Assembly (NCBI GenBank): GCA_937901895.1
Contig: CALGTD010000197.1
Span: 1 to 39,147, forward strand
Length of the DNA: 39,147 bases
Origin: an uncultured Spartobacteria bacterium
GTDB taxonomy: Bacteria > Verrucomicrobiota > Verrucomicrobiia > Chthoniobacterales > JAATET01
Direction: 5' to 3'
Part shown: positions 23,433-31,691 of the stretch, in pieces
Numbering within the stretch: position 1 is the first letter of the stretch
Layout of the letters: each line of letters begins with the position of its first letter
The notes under the pieces: model-generated
What the model saw: the letters and a program-made list of their open reading frames with translations, nothing else
The model's database searches: none
Told to the model about the DNA's origin: nothing
Translations under genes and position numbers: made by a program

Positions 23433-23448
23433 TGGCATCGATCCTGCT
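23433..23448 (+). promoter_or_regulatory. Sigma-54 promoter of glnA
   Basis: TGGCATCGATCCTGCT matches the sigma-54 consensus TGGCACRNNNNTTGCW at 9 of the 12 specified positions, with GG and GC at the exact -24/-12 spacing. It predicts a transcript start near 23459, about 100 bases before the glnA ATG. Sigma-54 control of glnA by nitrogen-responsive activators is well known in proteobacteria. Here it is inferred from the match. No clear NtrC site is visible upstream. Confidence 0.55.
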
Positions 23449-23560
23449 AACTGGCAGGGGCTTACCTCAGGTGCGCCAACCAGGGACCAGAGGGAACAAA
23501 CAACACAAATCAGCGGGAAATCGGCGCAACCCGCTCAAAAGCAGACACTCCACCCTTATT

Positions 23561-24580
23561 ATGGCGAAGTATAAACTGGAATACATCTGGCTCGATGGCT
23601 ACGAGCCGGTTGCAAACCTCCGCAGCAAGACCCAGATCAAGGAGTTCGACTCCTTCCCGAAGCTCGAAGAGCTCCCTCTCTGGGGCTTCGACGGCAGCTC
23701 GACCCGTCAGGCCGAGGGCCACAGCTCGGATTGCATTCTCAAGCCGGTTGCCGTCTTCCCCGACAGCGCCCGCATCAACGGCGTCCTCGTCATGTGCGAG
23801 GTCCTTCTGCCCGATGGTTCCCCGCATCCGTCGAACTCCCGCGCCACCATTCTCGATGACCCAGACGCCTGGTTCGGCTTCGAGCAGGAATACTTCCTCT
23901 ACCAGGACGGCCGTCCGCTCGGCTTCCCGGCGGAGGGCTTCCCGTATCCGCAGGGCCTCTACTACACCGGCGTCGGCTACTCGTCCGTCGGCGACATCGC
24001 CCGCGAGATCGTCGAGAAGCACCTCGACCTCTGCCTCGAGGCCGGCATCAACCACGAAGGCATCAACGCCGAGGTGGCCAAGGGCCAGTGGGAATTCCAG
24101 ATCTTCGGCAAGGGCTCGCGCACCGCAGCCGACCAGATGTGGGTCGCCCGCTACCTCCTCATGCGTCTCTGCGAATCCTACGGCGTGGACGTGAACTGGC
24201 ACTGCAAACCGCTCGGCTCGGAAGTCGACTGGAACGGCTCCGGCATGCACACGAACTTCTCGACGAAGTATCTGCGCGAAGTCGGCGGCAAGGAATACTT
24301 CGAGGCCCTCATGGCGGCGTTCGACAAATACAAGAACGAGCACATCGCCGTGTATGGTCCGGACAACCACATGCGCCTCACCGGCCTCCACGAGACGCAG
24401 TCGATCGACAAGTTCAACTACGGCCTTGCGAATCGCGGCGCATCGATCCGCGTTCCGCACAGCTTCGTGAACAACGGCTACAAGGGCTATCTCGAGGATC
24501 GCCGCCCGAACTCGCAGGGCGACCCCTACAAGATCGCCAGCCGCATCCTGCAGACGATCTCCACGGTTCCCACGCCGTAA
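23561..24580 (+). CDS. glnA: Glutamine synthetase, eukaryotic-type (GSII)
   Basis: 339 residues, the length of GSII enzymes and far shorter than the ~470-residue GSI. It joins ammonia to glutamate using ATP. The N-terminal beta-grasp part has WLDGYEPVANLRSKT and LPLWGFDGSSTRQAEG. The catalytic part has WFGFEQEYFL, INAEVAKGQWEFQI, WNGSGMHTNFSTK, the HMRLTGLHET segment, and RGASIRVPHSFVNNGYKGYLEDRRPNS. Adenylylation control of GSI type is not expected. It stands alone, with a sigma-54-like promoter upstream and a strong terminator downstream. A PP2C/kinase pair is divergent from it. Confidence 0.97.
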   Translation: MAKYKLEYIWLDGYEPVANLRSKTQIKEFDSFPKLEELPLWGFDGSSTRQAEGHSSDCILKPVAVFPDSARINGVLVMCEVLLPDGSPHPSNSRATILDDPDAWFGFEQEYFLYQDGRPLGFPAEGFPYPQGLYYTGVGYSSVGDIAREIVEKHLDLCLEAGINHEGINAEVAKGQWEFQIFGKGSRTAADQMWVARYLLMRLCESYGVDVNWHCKPLGSEVDWNGSGMHTNFSTKYLREVGGKEYFEALMAAFDKYKNEHIAVYGPDNHMRLTGLHETQSIDKFNYGLANRGASIRVPHSFVNNGYKGYLEDRRPNSQGDPYKIASRILQTISTVPTP

Positions 24581-24632
24581 CGATCCCTGCAGAGGGAATT
24601 TTATCGGGATAAGGGAGAGATTCCGAGCCAGA

Positions 24633-24666
24633 CGCCGCCCGGCCAACCGGGCGGCGTTCTGTTTTC
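24633..24666 (+). terminator. Intrinsic terminator of glnA
   Basis: CGCCGCCCGG-CCAA-CCGGGCGGCG is a perfect 10-bp stem with a 4-base loop, followed by TTCTGTTTTC, 52 bases after the glnA stop. This is the clearest rho-independent terminator in the window. The rest of the 250-base gap to 24831 holds only a weaker 6-bp hairpin (24751-24769) and no gene. Confidence 0.85.
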
Positions 24667-24830
24667 AGGACAGGTCGCGGTCGGAGGAGAAGCGAACAAA
24701 CGCCGCGGGAATCTCTGTTGGAGCAAATGCCGGCCCCGGTTCACCCACGCCGGGAGGAGTCGGCTCCCGCAACTCCGTCCGCGCATCCCTCCCGCCATCT
24801 GCAAGGAGGTCAGACCTTCGCGAAAGCGGT

Positions 24831-25040
24831 TTAGTTCACCGTCGCGATGGCGGTAATCTGGGGAATGCCAATCACCGTGACCGAGAACGGCGCCTCGACC
24901 ACGGAGATGGCGAAGGAATTCAGGACCACGCTGTCCCGGGATTTTACCTCGATCCGGCGGCCATCCTCGACTTCGAGAATGAACGGGCCGAAGGGTTCCT
25001 CGGCGAGCGCCGCTGCCAGCTGAGCGTGAGTGATTGCCAT
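24831..25040 (-). CDS. Small hypothetical protein
   Basis: 69 residues from the ATG at 25040 (MAITHAQLAAALAEEPFGPF), with an earlier start possible at 25076. The pattern EEPFGPFILEVEDGRRIEVKSRDSVVLN resembles a small-protein type common in Planctomycetota and Verrucomicrobiota (PFxPFxIxxxDGRxIxV then hydrophobic strands). That resemblance is from memory, not a search. The function is unknown. It lies 67 bases downstream of glgE on the same strand and may be the last gene of that operon. Confidence 0.6.
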   Translation of the reverse strand: MAITHAQLAAALAEEPFGPFILEVEDGRRIEVKSRDSVVLNSFAISVVEAPFSVTVIGIPQITAIATVN

Positions 25041-25107
25041 GCCGCAGATCGTGCCGGCATGCCGCCCGTCAGGCAATGTCGCTCCTCAAACCCCGCGAAT
25101 TTTCCGC

Positions 25108-27117
25108 TCAGGCGAACACATCCTCTCCGCAGCGCCGGCCCTGCCAGCGGCGAACCTCCAGCACGTGCCCGACGCGATTGCGCGGGTCGAGCGCCACGAA
25201 GTTTCTCGCCCCCTGCCACAGGAAGGTCTCCCCCGTGAGCAGGTCGCGCACCTCGTAGGTGCCGCCCTCGAGGATGCCGAAATCGGCGACAGGCACCTCC
25301 ACCCAGCCCGACTGGAAGTTGTGTGGATCGAGATTGACCACAACGAGGATGATGCTGTCCCGCGCGGCGGTCATCTTGCTGTAGAAGAGGATCTGCGGGT
25401 TGTCGCAGGGATGGAATCGGAGGTTCCGATACTCCTGCAGGGCGCGATGCTCGCGGCGGGCGCGGTTCAGCGCGGTGATCGTGTCCTTGATGTTGCCCGG
25501 GGCGTTCCAGTCGCGGCCCTTGAACTGGTATTTCTCGGAGTCGATGTATTCCTCCTTGCCGGGGATGGGCGCGTTTTCGCAGAGCTCGAACCCGCTGTAG
25601 ATCCCGTAGACGGGGACGAGCGTGGCGGCGAGGACGGCGCGCTGGATGAACATCGGGCGCCCACCGGTCTGGAGGTGGAACGGGAGAATGTCGGGCGTGT
25701 TCGTGAAGAAGTTCCCGCGGAAATAGTCGGCCATTTCGCCCTGGGTGAGCTCCTCGAGATACTCGGTGAGTTCCGCCTTCGTCGTGCGCCAGGTGAAATA
25801 CGTGTAGCTTTGCGTGAAGCCGGCCTTCGCGAGCACGCGCATCATTTTCGGCCGGGTGAATGCCTCGCTAAGGAAGATGACGTCGGGATACTTCGCCTGC
25901 ACCTCGGCGATCGTCCATTCCCAGAATGCGACCGGCTTCGTGTGGGGATTGTCGACGCGGAAGATCCGCACACCATGCCCGGCCCAGAAGAGCAGGATGT
26001 CGCGCATCTCGGCCCAGAGCGCCTTCCAGTCGGCGCAGTGGAAATTCAGCGGATAGACGTCCTCGTATTTCTTCGGCGGATTCTCGGCGTATTTGATCGT
26101 GCCGTCGGGGCGCTTGAAGAACCAGTCGGGGTGCTCGCGGACGTAGGGATGGTCGGGCGAGCAGTTGATCGCGAAGTCGAGCGCGACCTCCATGCCGCGC
26201 TTCTTCACCTCGCCAACGAGCCAGTCGAAGTCCTCGAGCGTGCCGAGCTCGGGCGCGACATCCTTGTGCCCGCCGCCGTTCACGCCGTGTCGGTAATTGC
26301 CGATCGCGTAGGGGACGCCGGGTTCGCCGGGCTGGCAGGTGGTCGAGTTGTTACGGCCCTTGCGGTTCGTCTCGCCGATCGGGTGGATCGGCGGGAAATA
26401 GATGACGTCGAATCCCATCGCCTTCGCGTCGTCGATGCGGCCGAGGCAGTCACGGAACGTCGAGCCGCTGTCGGGTTTGCCCTCCGCAGAGCGCGGGAAG
26501 AATTCATACCATGCGGCAAAGACGGCCTCGCGACGGTCGACCCAGATGGCGAGCGCGGGTTCGTAGGTCGTCGAGAGCGAGCGATCCTCCCAGTAGCGCA
26601 CCAGCCCGATCACTGCGGGGTCGAACGCGATCTCGCGCAACCGACCGGGATCGGCCTCCTCGAGGGAGCTGGCAAATGCCTCGAGCGTGGCGGCGTCCGA
26701 TTTCCCCGCGCGGCCGGACTTCTTCGCGCGCGCCGCGGCGTCGCGCAGGATTCGCGCGCCTTCGAGCGCCTCGCTCTTGAGATCCGTCAGGCCGCCGTCG
26801 ACCTTCTTGCGCACCTCGTCCTGCCAGGAGAGGAACACATCGCCCCAGGCCTCGATCGTGTATTCGTAGCGTCCGACGCCGCTCACGGTGAGCTCGCCGC
26901 GCCAGCGGTCGTTGCCATTGGGAATCGGCGTCATCGCCGTCTCGTGCCAGGACTTTTCCCCGGCCTTCCGCCATTTCAACACGGCGGAGACGATGTCGTG
27001 GCCGTCCTTGAAGATGTCCGCCTCGACGACCACGTTCTCGCCCTCGGCGCGCTTGATCGGATAACGCCCGCCTTCGATCTGCGGGGTGATGGCTTCGATG
27101 ACGACGGTCGCGCTCAT
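25108..27117 (-). CDS. glgE: Alpha-1,4-glucan:maltose-1-phosphate maltosyltransferase
   Basis: 669 residues of family GH13_3. It extends alpha-glucan with maltosyl units from maltose 1-phosphate. An N-terminal beta domain (about 1-110) precedes an insertion and the TIM barrel. Landmarks are FDVIYFPPIHPIGETNRKGRNNS, GNYRHGVNGGGHKDVAPELGTLEDF, the nucleophile Asp389 in FRVDNPHTKP and the acid/base Glu418 in FLSEAFTRP. The 29-residue spacing equals that of Streptomyces GlgE (Asp394/Glu423). The C-terminus has the LNFHxxDNPxxLFYSK-type beta domain. The start gives MSATVVIEAITPQIEGGRYPIKR. Its ATGA overlaps the stop of the kinase gene. Trehalose synthase (treS) and pep2, the usual maltose-1-phosphate source, are not in the window. 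Confidence 0.96.
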   Translation of the reverse strand: MSATVVIEAITPQIEGGRYPIKRAEGENVVVEADIFKDGHDIVSAVLKWRKAGEKSWHETAMTPIPNGNDRWRGELTVSGVGRYEYTIEAWGDVFLSWQDEVRKKVDGGLTDLKSEALEGARILRDAAARAKKSGRAGKSDAATLEAFASSLEEADPGRLREIAFDPAVIGLVRYWEDRSLSTTYEPALAIWVDRREAVFAAWYEFFPRSAEGKPDSGSTFRDCLGRIDDAKAMGFDVIYFPPIHPIGETNRKGRNNSTTCQPGEPGVPYAIGNYRHGVNGGGHKDVAPELGTLEDFDWLVGEVKKRGMEVALDFAINCSPDHPYVREHPDWFFKRPDGTIKYAENPPKKYEDVYPLNFHCADWKALWAEMRDILLFWAGHGVRIFRVDNPHTKPVAFWEWTIAEVQAKYPDVIFLSEAFTRPKMMRVLAKAGFTQSYTYFTWRTTKAELTEYLEELTQGEMADYFRGNFFTNTPDILPFHLQTGGRPMFIQRAVLAATLVPVYGIYSGFELCENAPIPGKEEYIDSEKYQFKGRDWNAPGNIKDTITALNRARREHRALQEYRNLRFHPCDNPQILFYSKMTAARDSIILVVVNLDPHNFQSGWVEVPVADFGILEGGTYEVRDLLTGETFLWQGARNFVALDPRNRVGHVLEVRRWQGRRCGEDVFA

Positions 27118-28106
27118 GCCGGCAGTGCGTCGAGAAGTTTCCCCAGGTCGCCCATGCCGTCGAGCTTCGACGCGACCTCGCGCAGCGAGCGCCGGGCGGC
27201 GGGGATGTGTTCGAGAAATTCGGGTTTTCCGTGGTTCATGCCGAGGTTGCCATAGGCCCCAAGCGCCTGCATGAGGCGCTGCGCGGCGCACATCCAATAT
27301 ACGTCCTCGAAGTCCGGTCCGGCCGTCCCGCCCTGCTCCGCGAGCAGCGACTTGTAGAATGCGACCAGTTCCTCCCGCTCCGCATCGGACAGCGCGACAT
27401 ACGGATCCCACAGCAGCGACGCGAGGTCGTATTGGGCAAGACCGGGACGCATGCCTTGGAAATCGATGATCCATGCCTCGCCGCCGTGAATGATCACGTT
27501 CTGCGACTGGAAGTCGCGATGGACAAGCACCCGAGGCTGATCCGCCAGACGGCGCGCCATGTCGCGCATCGCGGGGGACGTCATCAGCGCGCGCACCTCC
27601 CCGGCGGGCAGCTTGAAAAATCCCGCGAGGCAATGCTCGGCGAAGTATTCCTGCTCCCACGAGTAGAGCGCCTCATTGAACTCGATCTCGAACTTCGGAT
27701 GCCGGCCGTTCCATTGCCGCGTCGCGCTCGTGTGCAGGAGGAATCCCTGCCGCAGCGCCTGCTCGTAAACGCGGCGGCGCACGTCCCACGGCTCGTTGCG
27801 AAAGCTCCAGAGGTCCTTGCCTCCGAGGTCCTGCATCCAGATGAGCCCCTCCTCGTGGTCGTGCAGGAAGATGTGGGGCACGTTCACGTCGGAACGGTCG
27901 AGGAAATCCGCGATCTCGGCGTAGTGGCGGTTCTCCTCCTTTTGCGGATCGTATTTCACCGCGATCATCGTCGGGCCGGCGGGCGCCTGGATGCGGTAGA
28001 ACTTCCGCCCGGAGCCGCCCTTGTCGATCAGCACGACCTGAAAATCCTCGGACGCGAGGTCAGGGAAACGGGCCCGGGTGAATTCGATGACGGTGTCGGG
28101 ATACAT
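27114..28106 (-). CDS. AmgK-like anomeric sugar kinase (APH fold)
   Basis: 330 residues. An aminoglycoside-phosphotransferase-type fold with Lys in MIAVKYD, the catalytic loop VLVHRDFQSQNVII and the metal Asp in AWIIDFQGMRPGLAQYDLASLLWDPYV. These segments resemble AmgK, which phosphorylates N-acetylmuramate or N-acetylglucosamine at C1. The adjacent MurU-like gene supports that reading. The next gene downstream is glgE, which needs a sugar 1-phosphate, so maltose is a possible alternative substrate. The start ATG (28106) directly follows the stop of the nucleotidyltransferase gene. Confidence 0.82.
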   Translation of the reverse strand: MYPDTVIEFTRARFPDLASEDFQVVLIDKGGSGRKFYRIQAPAGPTMIAVKYDPQKEENRHYAEIADFLDRSDVNVPHIFLHDHEEGLIWMQDLGGKDLWSFRNEPWDVRRRVYEQALRQGFLLHTSATRQWNGRHPKFEIEFNEALYSWEQEYFAEHCLAGFFKLPAGEVRALMTSPAMRDMARRLADQPRVLVHRDFQSQNVIIHGGEAWIIDFQGMRPGLAQYDLASLLWDPYVALSDAEREELVAFYKSLLAEQGGTAGPDFEDVYWMCAAQRLMQALGAYGNLGMNHGKPEFLEHIPAARRSLREVASKLDGMGDLGKLLDALPA

Positions 28107-29036
28107 CTAGAAATCCGTGTCGCGGTGGGTGCCGGAGACGCTCCGGCCGTCGCGGACGATACAGCCCGTCAAACGCGCGCCGGAAGCGATTTCTGCGTTT
28201 TCCCACACGATCGTGTCCTCGAGCACTACGTCGTCCGCGACGCGGGCGCCGGCGCCGACGCTGGCAAATCCTTTCGCGCCCGGGGGATCGGCGGGAGGCC
28301 AGTCGGGTGGATGCCCGCCCTCCGGCCGCCAGCCGTTCGCGCGGATGAACCGGTGCACGGCGAGGTATTCCGTGCGCGTGCCGATATTGAACCACTGGCG
28401 GTCGTTGAGCAGGACGCCGCCAATGTGGCCGCCGTCGCCGATCCAGTCGGAAAGCACCGGAACGAACGGCACCTTCGTTGCGGGGGGAATCCGCTCGAAG
28501 ATCGAGGGATTCCACACCGAGATGTTCGCGAAATCGTGCAGGGTTCCGGGGACGCCGTATCGGCCGCGAATGTCCACGATGCGATTGCCCGCGAGCGCGA
28601 TCTGCGCGGCGATGCCGGTGTCCCGCAGCGCAAGCGTGACGTCGTTTCCGTCGTAGAGGTGCGCCCGGACAAGCGCGGAAATATCGATGTCGGTGAGGAT
28701 GTCGCCACTGTGAACCAGGAACGGCTCGGTGCCGATCAGTCGCTCGGCGTTCTTGATTCCGCCGCCGGTCTCGAGCACGTCGGGCTCGAAGATCAATTCG
28801 ACCGGGCGGCCGCGGTATTCGCCGGACGCAAAGGCGGCGTCGAATTGCTCCGCGAGGTGGTGGGTATTGATGACGAACCGCTCGACGCCCGCATCGATCA
28901 AACGATCGAGCGCGAAGGTGATCAGCGGTTTTCCGAAGATCGGGATCAGCGGCTTCGGGCGGGAATCCGTCAGCGGACGCAGCCGCGTGCCAAGCCCCGC
29001 GCCGAGAACGAATGCCGTGCGAATCGATGCGCTCAC
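28107..29036 (-). CDS. MurU-like sugar-1-phosphate nucleotidyltransferase
   Basis: 309 residues. The N-terminal Rossmann-like domain has the pyrophosphorylase signature LGAGLGTRLRPLTDSRPKPLIPIFGKPLI (Gly-rich loop, Arg, Lys), then VINTHHLAEQ, DVLETGGGIKNA, VHSGDILTDID, and the metal-binding NIGT segment. The last ~60 residues (GFASVGAGARVADDVVLEDTIVWENAEIASGARL) look like a few left-handed-beta-helix turns, an addition absent from short MurU. It would join a sugar 1-phosphate to a nucleoside diphosphate carrier. The GTG start at 29036 overlaps the larB stop (GTGA). It ends exactly where the kinase gene begins. Confidence 0.87.
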   Translation of the reverse strand: MSASIRTAFVLGAGLGTRLRPLTDSRPKPLIPIFGKPLITFALDRLIDAGVERFVINTHHLAEQFDAAFASGEYRGRPVELIFEPDVLETGGGIKNAERLIGTEPFLVHSGDILTDIDISALVRAHLYDGNDVTLALRDTGIAAQIALAGNRIVDIRGRYGVPGTLHDFANISVWNPSIFERIPPATKVPFVPVLSDWIGDGGHIGGVLLNDRQWFNIGTRTEYLAVHRFIRANGWRPEGGHPPDWPPADPPGAKGFASVGAGARVADDVVLEDTIVWENAEIASGARLTGCIVRDGRSVSGTHRDTDF

Positions 29037-29698
29037 GACGCCGCCTCCTCCGCAAGTCGCAGAATGGCGTCGGCCGCGCAGGCGGCGCCAAAGCCGTTGT
29101 CGATGTTCACGACCGTCACCTTGCTGCCGCAACTGGTCAGCATACCGAGAAGCGCGGACAGGCCGGCAAAATTCGCGCCGTATCCGATGCTCGTCGGCGT
29201 GGCAATGATCGGCCGGTCGACCAGACCGGAAACCACGCTTGGCAACGCGCCCTCCATTCCCGCCACGACGATCAACACGCCGCAGGCACGCACTTCATCG
29301 AGCCGGTCGAGCAGCCTGTGCAGCCCGGCCACGCCGACGTCGTAGATCCGCTCGACCCGCTGGCCAAACGTCTCCAGCGTCACCGCCGCCTCCTCGGCCA
29401 CTGCAAGGTCGGACGTTCCCGCGGAAAGAATGCCCACCGCGAATCGCGCGTTCGACGGCGCTGCGTGTCCGCACGTGATGCAGCGCGCGCGCTCGTGAAA
29501 AATCGCCGCGGGCAGCTGCGCGCGCACGGCGTCGTATTGCTCCCGGTTTGCCCGCGTGGCGAGCACCCAGCCGGACCGCTCCGCGATACGTGCCGCGATG
29601 GCTGCGACTTCGTCCGGCGTTTTGCCCTCGCAGAAGATGACCTCCGGCCGGCCGCAGCGCGACTCGCGGTCGTGGTCGACATTCGCAAAGTCGTCCAT
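29033..29698 (-). CDS. larB: LarB, nickel-pincer cofactor biosynthesis carboxylase
   Basis: 221 residues with a PurE-like domain. LarB carboxylates and hydrolyses nicotinic acid adenine dinucleotide to pyridinium-3,5-biscarboxylic acid mononucleotide, the first step to the nickel-pincer cofactor of lactate racemase. Hallmarks are DHDRESRCGRPEVIFCEGKT near the start, GILSAGTSDLAVAEEA, the VVAGMEGALPSVVSGLV region, and PTSIGYGANFAGLSALLGML followed by VVNIDNGFGAA. larC, larE and larA are not in the window. It directly follows the GNAT gene (stop and start contiguous) and overlaps the nucleotidyltransferase start. Confidence 0.93.
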   Translation of the reverse strand: MDDFANVDHDRESRCGRPEVIFCEGKTPDEVAAIAARIAERSGWVLATRANREQYDAVRAQLPAAIFHERARCITCGHAAPSNARFAVGILSAGTSDLAVAEEAAVTLETFGQRVERIYDVGVAGLHRLLDRLDEVRACGVLIVVAGMEGALPSVVSGLVDRPIIATPTSIGYGANFAGLSALLGMLTSCGSKVTVVNIDNGFGAACAADAILRLAEEAAS

Positions 29699-30175
29699 CT
29701 AGTGGCGGAAAAGCATGCGCAGCGGCACCATGTCGCTCTCGACGAATCCACGCTCGAGATAGAACCGCTTGGATTCCGGGTTGTCGCGATCGGTCAGCAG
29801 GGTGATGCGCAGGAATTTCTTCTGCTTCACGAACTCGATCGCATGGGCGAGCAGCTTCGAGCCGTAGCCCTGGCCGCGATGGTCGCGGTGCACGATCACA
29901 TCCTCGAGCAGCACGACAAATCCGCCCTCCGCCGTGCTCACGGTGAAGAGCAGGTTGACCATGCCAATGATGCGGTGGTCGTTTCGCAGGACGAAGATGC
30001 GCCCCCGTGATGGATCTTCGAGGATAAGGCGAAGACCGCGCTCCTGCTTCGCGGGGTCCGGAATAAAATCGGACTCCATCGTGAAGAGGTCGACGAGCAG
30101 TTCGACCAGCTCGGGCAGGTCGTAGATGGTCGCTGGCTCGATGCGCAGGCTCTCGTGCATTCCCCGTTCTTTCAC
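29699..30175 (-). CDS. GNAT-family N-acetyltransferase
   Basis: 158 residues. The acetyl-CoA-binding motif A is VLLEDVIVHRDHRGQGYGSKLLAHAI, with the pyrophosphate loop RGQGYG, and motif B is LLTDRDNPESKRFYLERGF. The substrate is unknown. The GTG at 30175 overlaps the stop of the CBM9-like gene (GTGA), a coupling seen often in this region. An ATG at 30160 is the alternative. It ends exactly at the larB start. Confidence 0.9.
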   Translation of the reverse strand: MKERGMHESLRIEPATIYDLPELVELLVDLFTMESDFIPDPAKQERGLRLILEDPSRGRIFVLRNDHRIIGMVNLLFTVSTAEGGFVVLLEDVIVHRDHRGQGYGSKLLAHAIEFVKQKKFLRITLLTDRDNPESKRFYLERGFVESDMVPLRMLFRH

Positions 30176-30843
30176 AAACGCCGCCGGGCGGCAATTTCCG
30201 AAGCTCCCGAAGGCGGGACGAACTCCAGCATGGCATATTCCCGCGTCCGGTGAAAATCGACTGCGGAAACGGGAGGAAATACCGAGAGCTCAGGCGCGGG
30301 GAAGCGCGAGCCGTGATTGTATCGGCCCACCAGGAACGTCCACCCGGAACCGGGCCCCCACTCGCCGCCCCACGCACGGAGTTCCTCCGCCGGCACATGC
30401 ATTTCCGCCTCCCACCCTCCGTCGACCCTGCGCGATTCGACCCGCAGCCCGCGGTAGTCATGCGCGGTGAGCGGATCCGGCTGTGGTTCGCGGCGCGGCG
30501 CACGGAAGAACAGGGTCGATTTCCGTCCCCGCGGAGTCACATACATCTCGGCATAGCACGCGGTGCCAGCGGGCTTCAAAAACAGCTCCAGCGTGTCGCC
30601 GTGTCGGAAATGAAGCACCTCATCCTCGTTCAGCCCGGGCACGATTCCGGAATCCCGCATCCGCGCAAAAAGATGGAACCCGCGCTCGCTCCAGCCGGCG
30701 CGGCATTCCGTGCTCTCGGCGGGCGCGTCGTTCGCCGAACCCGCCACGACCAGCCGAAACGTTCCAACCTCGCCCTGCGAGTCGGCCAATCCCGTTCCGA
30801 CATGAGGCACGTGCAAAACGACCATGCGTCGGGAATAGGTCAT
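30172..30843 (-). CDS. CBM9-like carbohydrate-binding domain protein
   Basis: 223 residues. Segments such as VPHVGTGLADSQGE, ARMRDSGIVPGLNEDEVLHFRHGDTLELFLKPAGTACYAEMYVTPRG, GGWEAEMHVPAEELRAWG and TFLVGRYNHG follow the beta-sandwich pattern of CBM9/DOMON-like domains often found in Verrucomicrobiota and Planctomycetota. No signal peptide is seen, so binding of intracellular glycan would be the inference, not secretion. The ATG at 30843 is 63 bases from the divergent DJ-1 gene. It is the first gene of the operon that ends with glgE. Confidence 0.7.
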   Translation of the reverse strand: MTYSRRMVVLHVPHVGTGLADSQGEVGTFRLVVAGSANDAPAESTECRAGWSERGFHLFARMRDSGIVPGLNEDEVLHFRHGDTLELFLKPAGTACYAEMYVTPRGRKSTLFFRAPRREPQPDPLTAHDYRGLRVESRRVDGGWEAEMHVPAEELRAWGGEWGPGSGWTFLVGRYNHGSRFPAPELSVFPPVSAVDFHRTREYAMLEFVPPSGASEIAARRRL

Positions 30844-30906
30844 TGACCGCGCGGCCGCAAAGCTCCGTCGTTGCGCGACGGCGATTTCTGCGCTTCGTTG
30901 CCACCG

Positions 30907-31671
30907 ATGAAGTTTCACCGCGCCCTTGGATTCCTCGGTATCGCCGCGGTCGCGCTCGCGATTTCCCGGCTCTCTGCAGACGATCCGGACGCCTCGAAGC
31001 GCGTCCTTTTCGTGGTCACCAGCCACGACCGGAAAGGCGACACCGGCCAGCCCACCGGGTTCTACCTCTCGGAGGTCACCCATCCCTATGCCGTCCTGAC
31101 GAATGCCGGCTACACCGTCGACTTCGTCAGCCCGAAGGGCGGCAAGGCTCCGGTCGACGGTCTGAATCTGAAGGACCCGACGAATCAGGCATTCTGGGAA
31201 AATCCGGAAACCCGCTCCCTGGTGGAGACCACGAAGACGCCGGACGAGGTTCGCGCGGAAGACTACGCCGCCATCTTCTTTGCCGGCGGCCACGGCGCGA
31301 TGTGGGATTTTCCGGACAACGAAAAAATCGCCGCCATCGCCGGCAAAATCTACGACCGCGGTGGGGTCGTCGGGGCGGTCTGCCACGGACCCGCCGGACT
31401 CGTGAACGTGAAGCTGTCCGACGGTTCGTATCTCGTGGCCGGCCGGGAGGTCGCCGCCTTTACGAACGCCGAGGAAACGAGCGTCGGTCTTTCGGAGGTC
31501 GTTCCATTTCTGCTCGCAGACAAACTGGTCGAGCGCGGCGCGATCCACAAACCCGCGCCCGACTTTCAGGCACAGGTTGTCGTGACCGAGCGACTCGTCA
31601 CCGGTCAGAATCCCGCTTCCGCACAGGGCGTTGGTCGTGCGATGGTCGACCTTCTCAACAAATCCCGCTGA
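30907..31671 (+). CDS. Exported DJ-1/PfpI (Hsp31-like) family protein
   Basis: 254 residues. An N-terminal signal-like segment (ALGFLGIAAVALAISRLSA) is followed by a class-I glutamine-amidotransferase-like domain. The catalytic residues of the Hsp31/glyoxalase-III subfamily can be placed: Glu56 in FYLSEVTHPY, and Cys159-His160 in GAVCHGPAG. The AGGHGAMWDFPDN segment also fits. Relatives convert methylglyoxal to lactate or act as chaperones or deglycases. Periplasmic location is inferred from the signal. It is divergent from the CBM9-like gene, and a small unknown gene follows 20 bases downstream. Confidence 0.88.
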   Translation: MKFHRALGFLGIAAVALAISRLSADDPDASKRVLFVVTSHDRKGDTGQPTGFYLSEVTHPYAVLTNAGYTVDFVSPKGGKAPVDGLNLKDPTNQAFWENPETRSLVETTKTPDEVRAEDYAAIFFAGGHGAMWDFPDNEKIAAIAGKIYDRGGVVGAVCHGPAGLVNVKLSDGSYLVAGREVAAFTNAEETSVGLSEVVPFLLADKLVERGAIHKPAPDFQAQVVVTERLVTGQNPASAQGVGRAMVDLLNKSR

Positions 31672-31691
31672 TCCTTCGCCCCGCACCCGCC

